From NCBI GenBank assembly GCA_031282465.1, contig JAITDR010000245.1, positions 1 to 8,720 on the forward strand: DNA of 8,720 nucleotides, given 5' to 3'. The position numbers and the translations under genes were made by a program. The stretch comes from Desulfovibrio sp. (GTDB taxonomy: Bacteria; Desulfobacterota; Desulfovibrionia; Desulfovibrionales; Desulfovibrionaceae). This document shows, piece after piece, positions 5,988 through 8,720 of the stretch. Positions within the stretch are counted from its first letter, which is position 1. Every line of letters begins with the position of its first letter. The notes under the pieces are model-generated. The model was not told the DNA's origin, did not search any database, and saw only the letters and a list, made by a program, of their open reading frames with translations.

Positions 5988-8720
5988 ACCGACCCTTCCA
6001 GCTGATTCCCCGGCAGCTCAACTTCCTCAAGATTCTACTGGACATCGCCCTGCGGGATACGGACGGCGACCTCGGCCGTGCCGTCTTCGTTTTTCCCCAC
6101 GCGCGGCCTGCGCGTTACCTGCCCCTGCTGCTGCGCGAACGGACCGGAAGAACCTTTCCCGGCTTTGCGCTGAACGTCCCGAAGCATACCGCGCAGAACA
6201 CACCCCCCGCACCCGAATCTCCGCGCCGGCCGTTGTTCCTGCCGCGCACGTATACGGCGACCGGACTCATGGAGGAACTCAACCGGCTCATCCTGCCGCG
6301 CCCCCGCCGGCGCGCCGGCCTTCTCGACCGCATCGGCCTGCTGCTCACCGCCCTGCGGGAAGAAATCGGCGAATCGGATATGCCTTTCGATACGGACATT
6401 GCACGCTTCTTCCCCTGGGGCATCCGCTTGGCGGAGCTTTTCGAGGAATGCTTCGTGCAGATGAGCACGCCCGTCAACTTCCTTTATGCCGAAGATCTGG
6501 CCCTGCCTTACGCACAAAAGCTCCTGGCCCGTCTGCGGCCGCTTTTCGTCCGCTACCGGAGCCTGCTTGACGCGGGAGACTACACCACGGAAGGATTGAA
6601 CGCGCGCACGGCCGCCGAATTTGTCGGGAAACAGGGCAGGCTGCCGGAAAATTTCCTTTCCGGCAGCCTGTTTTCCACCGCCGGCACACCGGCGGAAACA
6701 GTCGTCTATCTGGCGGGATTCCACATGCCCACCGGCGCGGAAGACATCATTTTCCGCCGCATGCGCGATGATCTGGACGCCCGCGTCGTCATTCACGCCG
6801 ACGAAGCCCTCGCGCTCCCCAAGGGCAGCGGACCTCACTGGAGTTGCCTCTCCTTTGCGGACTGGGCCGCGCGATGGGGAACCCGCACGGAACCAGCCCC
6901 CGGTTGTGAAAAAAAACGTGACAAAGAACCGCGCATCCGCTTCTACGCCGCCTACGACCTGCATTCCCAACTTGAGGTTCTACGCCGGGAACTTGCAGGG
7001 TACGGCGGGGAACATCCTTACCCTTCTCCCGACGAAAATGCCGCCGTCGGCACGTCCTATGTCGATGCGGGAGGAGGTCTGTCCAATGCCGATTCGGCAG
7101 GCGACAAATCCGATCGCAATGCGGTCGACAATCCGCACGCCGGCGGTACAGCAGGCTACCGATCCGACGGCGATGCGGACGATGGCCCGTTCGACGCCGG
7201 TACCGCCGACGATCGACCCGTAGATACGGCCGTCTTCCTACCTCGCGGCGACCTGCTCCTGCCCGTGCTGCACCATCTCCCGCACACGGACATCAATATT
7301 TCCATGGGTCTGCCCCTCACCCGCTCTCCGCTTGCCCGTCTGCTGGACACGGCGGCGCGCCTGCAGGAAGGACGCAAAGGAAACTCTTACTACCGACGCG
7401 ATCTTCTCGACCTGCTGCGCCACCCGTACATTAGCATGCTCCGTCCCGACGGGGCCGAGGCACACCCCGGAACAGACGCCGGCTTCCGCCGCGAACTTTT
7501 CCGCCTGGATCTCGCCCTGCGCACTCAGGGACATAAATATGTGAGCCTGTACGCCCTCATGGAAGACCTGTATCAAGCGACGCCGCCGGAAGACATGCCG
7601 CCTGCCCCGGTACTCGCGCTGTCGGCAGAAATCTGCCGCGTATTTCTGGATGCCTTTGCCGATATCCGCAACGCCGCCGAGCTGGCCGCAGCGCTGGACG
7701 GGGTCTGCGGCCTTGTGCGCCGTTGCGCAGCGCGGCTGCTGGAACGGTTCCCCATCGACGCCGAATGCCTATACCGTTTGCGCCGCTCCCTGATCCCGGA
7801 ACTGGCGGCATCCGAACTGTCCGCCGAACAATTGCCGCAGGAAGCGCTGTTCTCGTTAATGCGCGGGCTGCTCGACAACGAACGCGTCCCGTTTGAGGCC
7901 GAACCGCTGGTGGGTCTGCAGGTCATGGGCATGCTTGAAAGCCGCCTGCTTGCCTTTCGCCGCGTCATCATTGTGGATGCCGTGGAAGATGCGCTGCCGG
8001 GGTCGCCGGAAGGAGACCCCCTGTTGCCCGACGTCCTGCGCCCCGAACTGGGCCTGCCTTCCCGCTACGCCCGTGAACAACTTGTTGCCCACAGCTTTTT
8101 CAGCCTTGTCGCGGGAGCGGAAGAGCTTGTTCTGCTCTGGCGGGAAGGCGACGAGCCCGGAACGCCGGGAGAAAGAAAGAAAAAAAGCCGTTTTGTGGAA
8201 GAACTGCTCTGGCAGGAAGAGAAAAAACGCGGGCATACCCTGACCGGACGGGAAAACGACGGCACATTGACCGTACTTTCTCCCTCCATCCTCCCCATGA
8301 ACTCTGTGTGCCGAAGCATAGCCCTGGACGACGCGACGCGCGCGCTTATCGGAAAACTGCTTGCCCAGCGGGTTTCCGCTTCCCTGCTGGATGCCTGGCT
8401 GCGCTGTCCGGCCGCGTTTTTTTACGAGCGTCTGGCCCACATAACCCCTGCCGTCGAAGCAGCGGAAGGTGAGGACCCCCTTGCCGTAGGCAACATGCTG
8501 CACGCCGCCCTGCGCGACTTTTACGCCGAACGCCTGCACCGCGCTTTGCCGGCCGGTGCCGAGGCACCGACCGGAGATCACGGCGAATTATGCGGACTCG
8601 CCGTCAACTCCGATATCTGCGCGGGGCTGTTCCGCAAATTGCCGGCCGATTCCCGAATCATGGTTGAAGAAGCGGTCCGCAAACGTCTGGCCTCATACCT
8701 GGAAAAGCAGCCGCCCACGA
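5984..8720 (+). CDS. addB: AddB-like helicase/nuclease subunit, C-terminus cut by the window edge
   Basis: The frame is open from the ATG at 5984 to the window end: 912 codons without a stop, so the gene is partial here. It is the likely partner of AddA in end resection. The N-terminus has FPHARPARYLPLLL (37-50), the counterpart of the FPTRRA-type motif in AddB proteins lacking a Walker A, so ATPase activity here is unlikely. Family-like segments follow: LAGFHMPTGAED (243-254), INISMGLPLTRSPLARLL (437-454), YYRRDLLDLLRHPYI (469-483) and VIIVDAVEDALP (661-672) leading to DPLLPD (678-683). The nuclease domain then begins with LRCPAAFFYERL, whose C808 could be the first ligand of an AddB-type Fe-S cluster, and GNMLHAAL with H840. 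The catalytic Asp/Lys residues and remaining cysteines would lie beyond the edge. An unusual Asp/Gly/Ala-rich insert occupies about residues 343-412. The start overlaps the addA stop (ATGA), with only a weak GAGAG upstream. Confidence 0.87.
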   Translation, partial: MNRPFQLIPRQLNFLKILLDIALRDTDGDLGRAVFVFPHARPARYLPLLLRERTGRTFPGFALNVPKHTAQNTPPAPESPRRPLFLPRTYTATGLMEELNRLILPRPRRRAGLLDRIGLLLTALREEIGESDMPFDTDIARFFPWGIRLAELFEECFVQMSTPVNFLYAEDLALPYAQKLLARLRPLFVRYRSLLDAGDYTTEGLNARTAAEFVGKQGRLPENFLSGSLFSTAGTPAETVVYLAGFHMPTGAEDIIFRRMRDDLDARVVIHADEALALPKGSGPHWSCLSFADWAARWGTRTEPAPGCEKKRDKEPRIRFYAAYDLHSQLEVLRRELAGYGGEHPYPSPDENAAVGTSYVDAGGGLSNADSAGDKSDRNAVDNPHAGGTAGYRSDGDADDGPFDAGTADDRPVDTAVFLPRGDLLLPVLHHLPHTDINISMGLPLTRSPLARLLDTAARLQEGRKGNSYYRRDLLDLLRHPYISMLRPDGAEAHPGTDAGFRRELFRLDLALRTQGHKYVSLYALMEDLYQATPPEDMPPAPVLALSAEICRVFLDAFADIRNAAELAAALDGVCGLVRRCAARLLERFPIDAECLYRLRRSLIPELAASELSAEQLPQEALFSLMRGLLDNERVPFEAEPLVGLQVMGMLESRLLAFRRVIIVDAVEDALPGSPEGDPLLPDVLRPELGLPSRYAREQLVAHSFFSLVAGAEELVLLWREGDEPGTPGERKKKSRFVEELLWQEEKKRGHTLTGRENDGTLTVLSPSILPMNSVCRSIALDDATRALIGKLLAQRVSASLLDAWLRCPAAFFYERLAHITPAVEAAEGEDPLAVGNMLHAALRDFYAERLHRALPAGAEAPTGDHGELCGLAVNSDICAGLFRKLPADSRIMVEEAVRKRLASYLEKQPPT
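6637..6670 (+). repeat. Perfect 14-bp inverted repeat inside addB
   Basis: CAGGCTGCCGGAAA (6637-6650) and its exact reverse complement (6657-6670) flank a six-base loop, ATTTCC. TTTT follows at 6671-6674. A second perfect 7-bp hairpin, CCGCCGG/CCGGCGG, lies directly downstream at 6678-6695. The first stem looks like an intrinsic terminator or RNA-processing structure, yet it lies in frame in addB around residues 218-229. Whether it acts in RNA is unknown. Confidence 0.6.
7055..7216 (+). repeat. Three degenerate 54-bp tandem repeats in the AddB insert
   Basis: Units 7055-7108, 7109-7162 and 7163-7216 each begin TCC and carry a GAT/AAT-GCG at codons 4-5. They encode AddB residues 358-375, 376-393 and 394-411. 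Units 2 and 3 match at 37 of 54 bases and 9 of 18 residues; units 1 and 2 match at 31 of 54 bases (counted by eye). The encoded peptide is rich in Asp, Gly, Ala and Ser and is probably disordered. Confidence 0.65.

Noticed and set aside
5527..6570. Forward frame of 347 codons spanning the addA/addB junction
   Set aside because: Its Arg/Pro-rich translation is a frame shadow. The real addA and addB frames carry the conserved motifs through the same bases.
6621..7223. Forward frame of 200 codons ending in a repetitive Ala/Thr/Met/Pro stretch
   Set aside because: Shadow of addB. The apparent repeats reflect the 54-bp units read in the wrong frame.
8171..8187. A-rich run with seven A as a possible programmed frameshift site in addB
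   Set aside because: The slippery heptamer is in the wrong phase for a classical -1 shift, and the original frame continues with family-like sequence.

Overview
The window is about 60% G+C (estimated by eye). It is almost wholly coding and all four genes lie on the + strand. They are a polytopic membrane protein of unknown function (72-1064), a long-type 6-phosphofructokinase (1126-2472), an AddA/RecB-like helicase-nuclease (2469-5987), and an AddB-like partner subunit that runs off the right edge (5984-8720). The gene content, the character of the proteins and the base composition suggest a Desulfovibrionaceae-type sulfate reducer (Desulfovibrio/Bilophila-like). That assignment is inference from recollection of the families, not from a search.

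Layout. Bases 1-71 hold no gene I can support; they end in a good ribosome binding site for the first gene. The membrane protein has about eight predicted helices. Its coding region contains two terminator-like hairpins, one near each end. A 61-bp gap (1065-1125) then leads to the phosphofructokinase, which has its own Shine-Dalgarno sequence. The last three genes are chained by 4-bp start/stop overlaps (GTGA at 2469-2472, ATGA at 5984-5987), so they look translationally coupled and co-transcribed. No rRNA, tRNA, insertion sequence, CRISPR array or phage gene was seen.

How the genes work together. AddA (UvrD-type motor plus C-terminal PD-(D/E)XK nuclease) and AddB (motor fold without a Walker A, plus C-terminal nuclease) would form a heterodimer that resects double-strand DNA ends for RecA loading. 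The phosphofructokinase catalyses the committed step of glycolysis and has no obvious link to DNA repair, although it shares the transcription unit.

I do not see a wholly new system. The most unusual signals are two independent in-frame degenerate tandem repeats in interdomain or loop regions of the two Add subunits (three 10-residue units in AddA, three 18-residue units in AddB). There is also a set of strong intragenic hairpins, including a perfect 14-bp stem in addB and a GC stem followed by eight T at the start of the membrane-protein gene.
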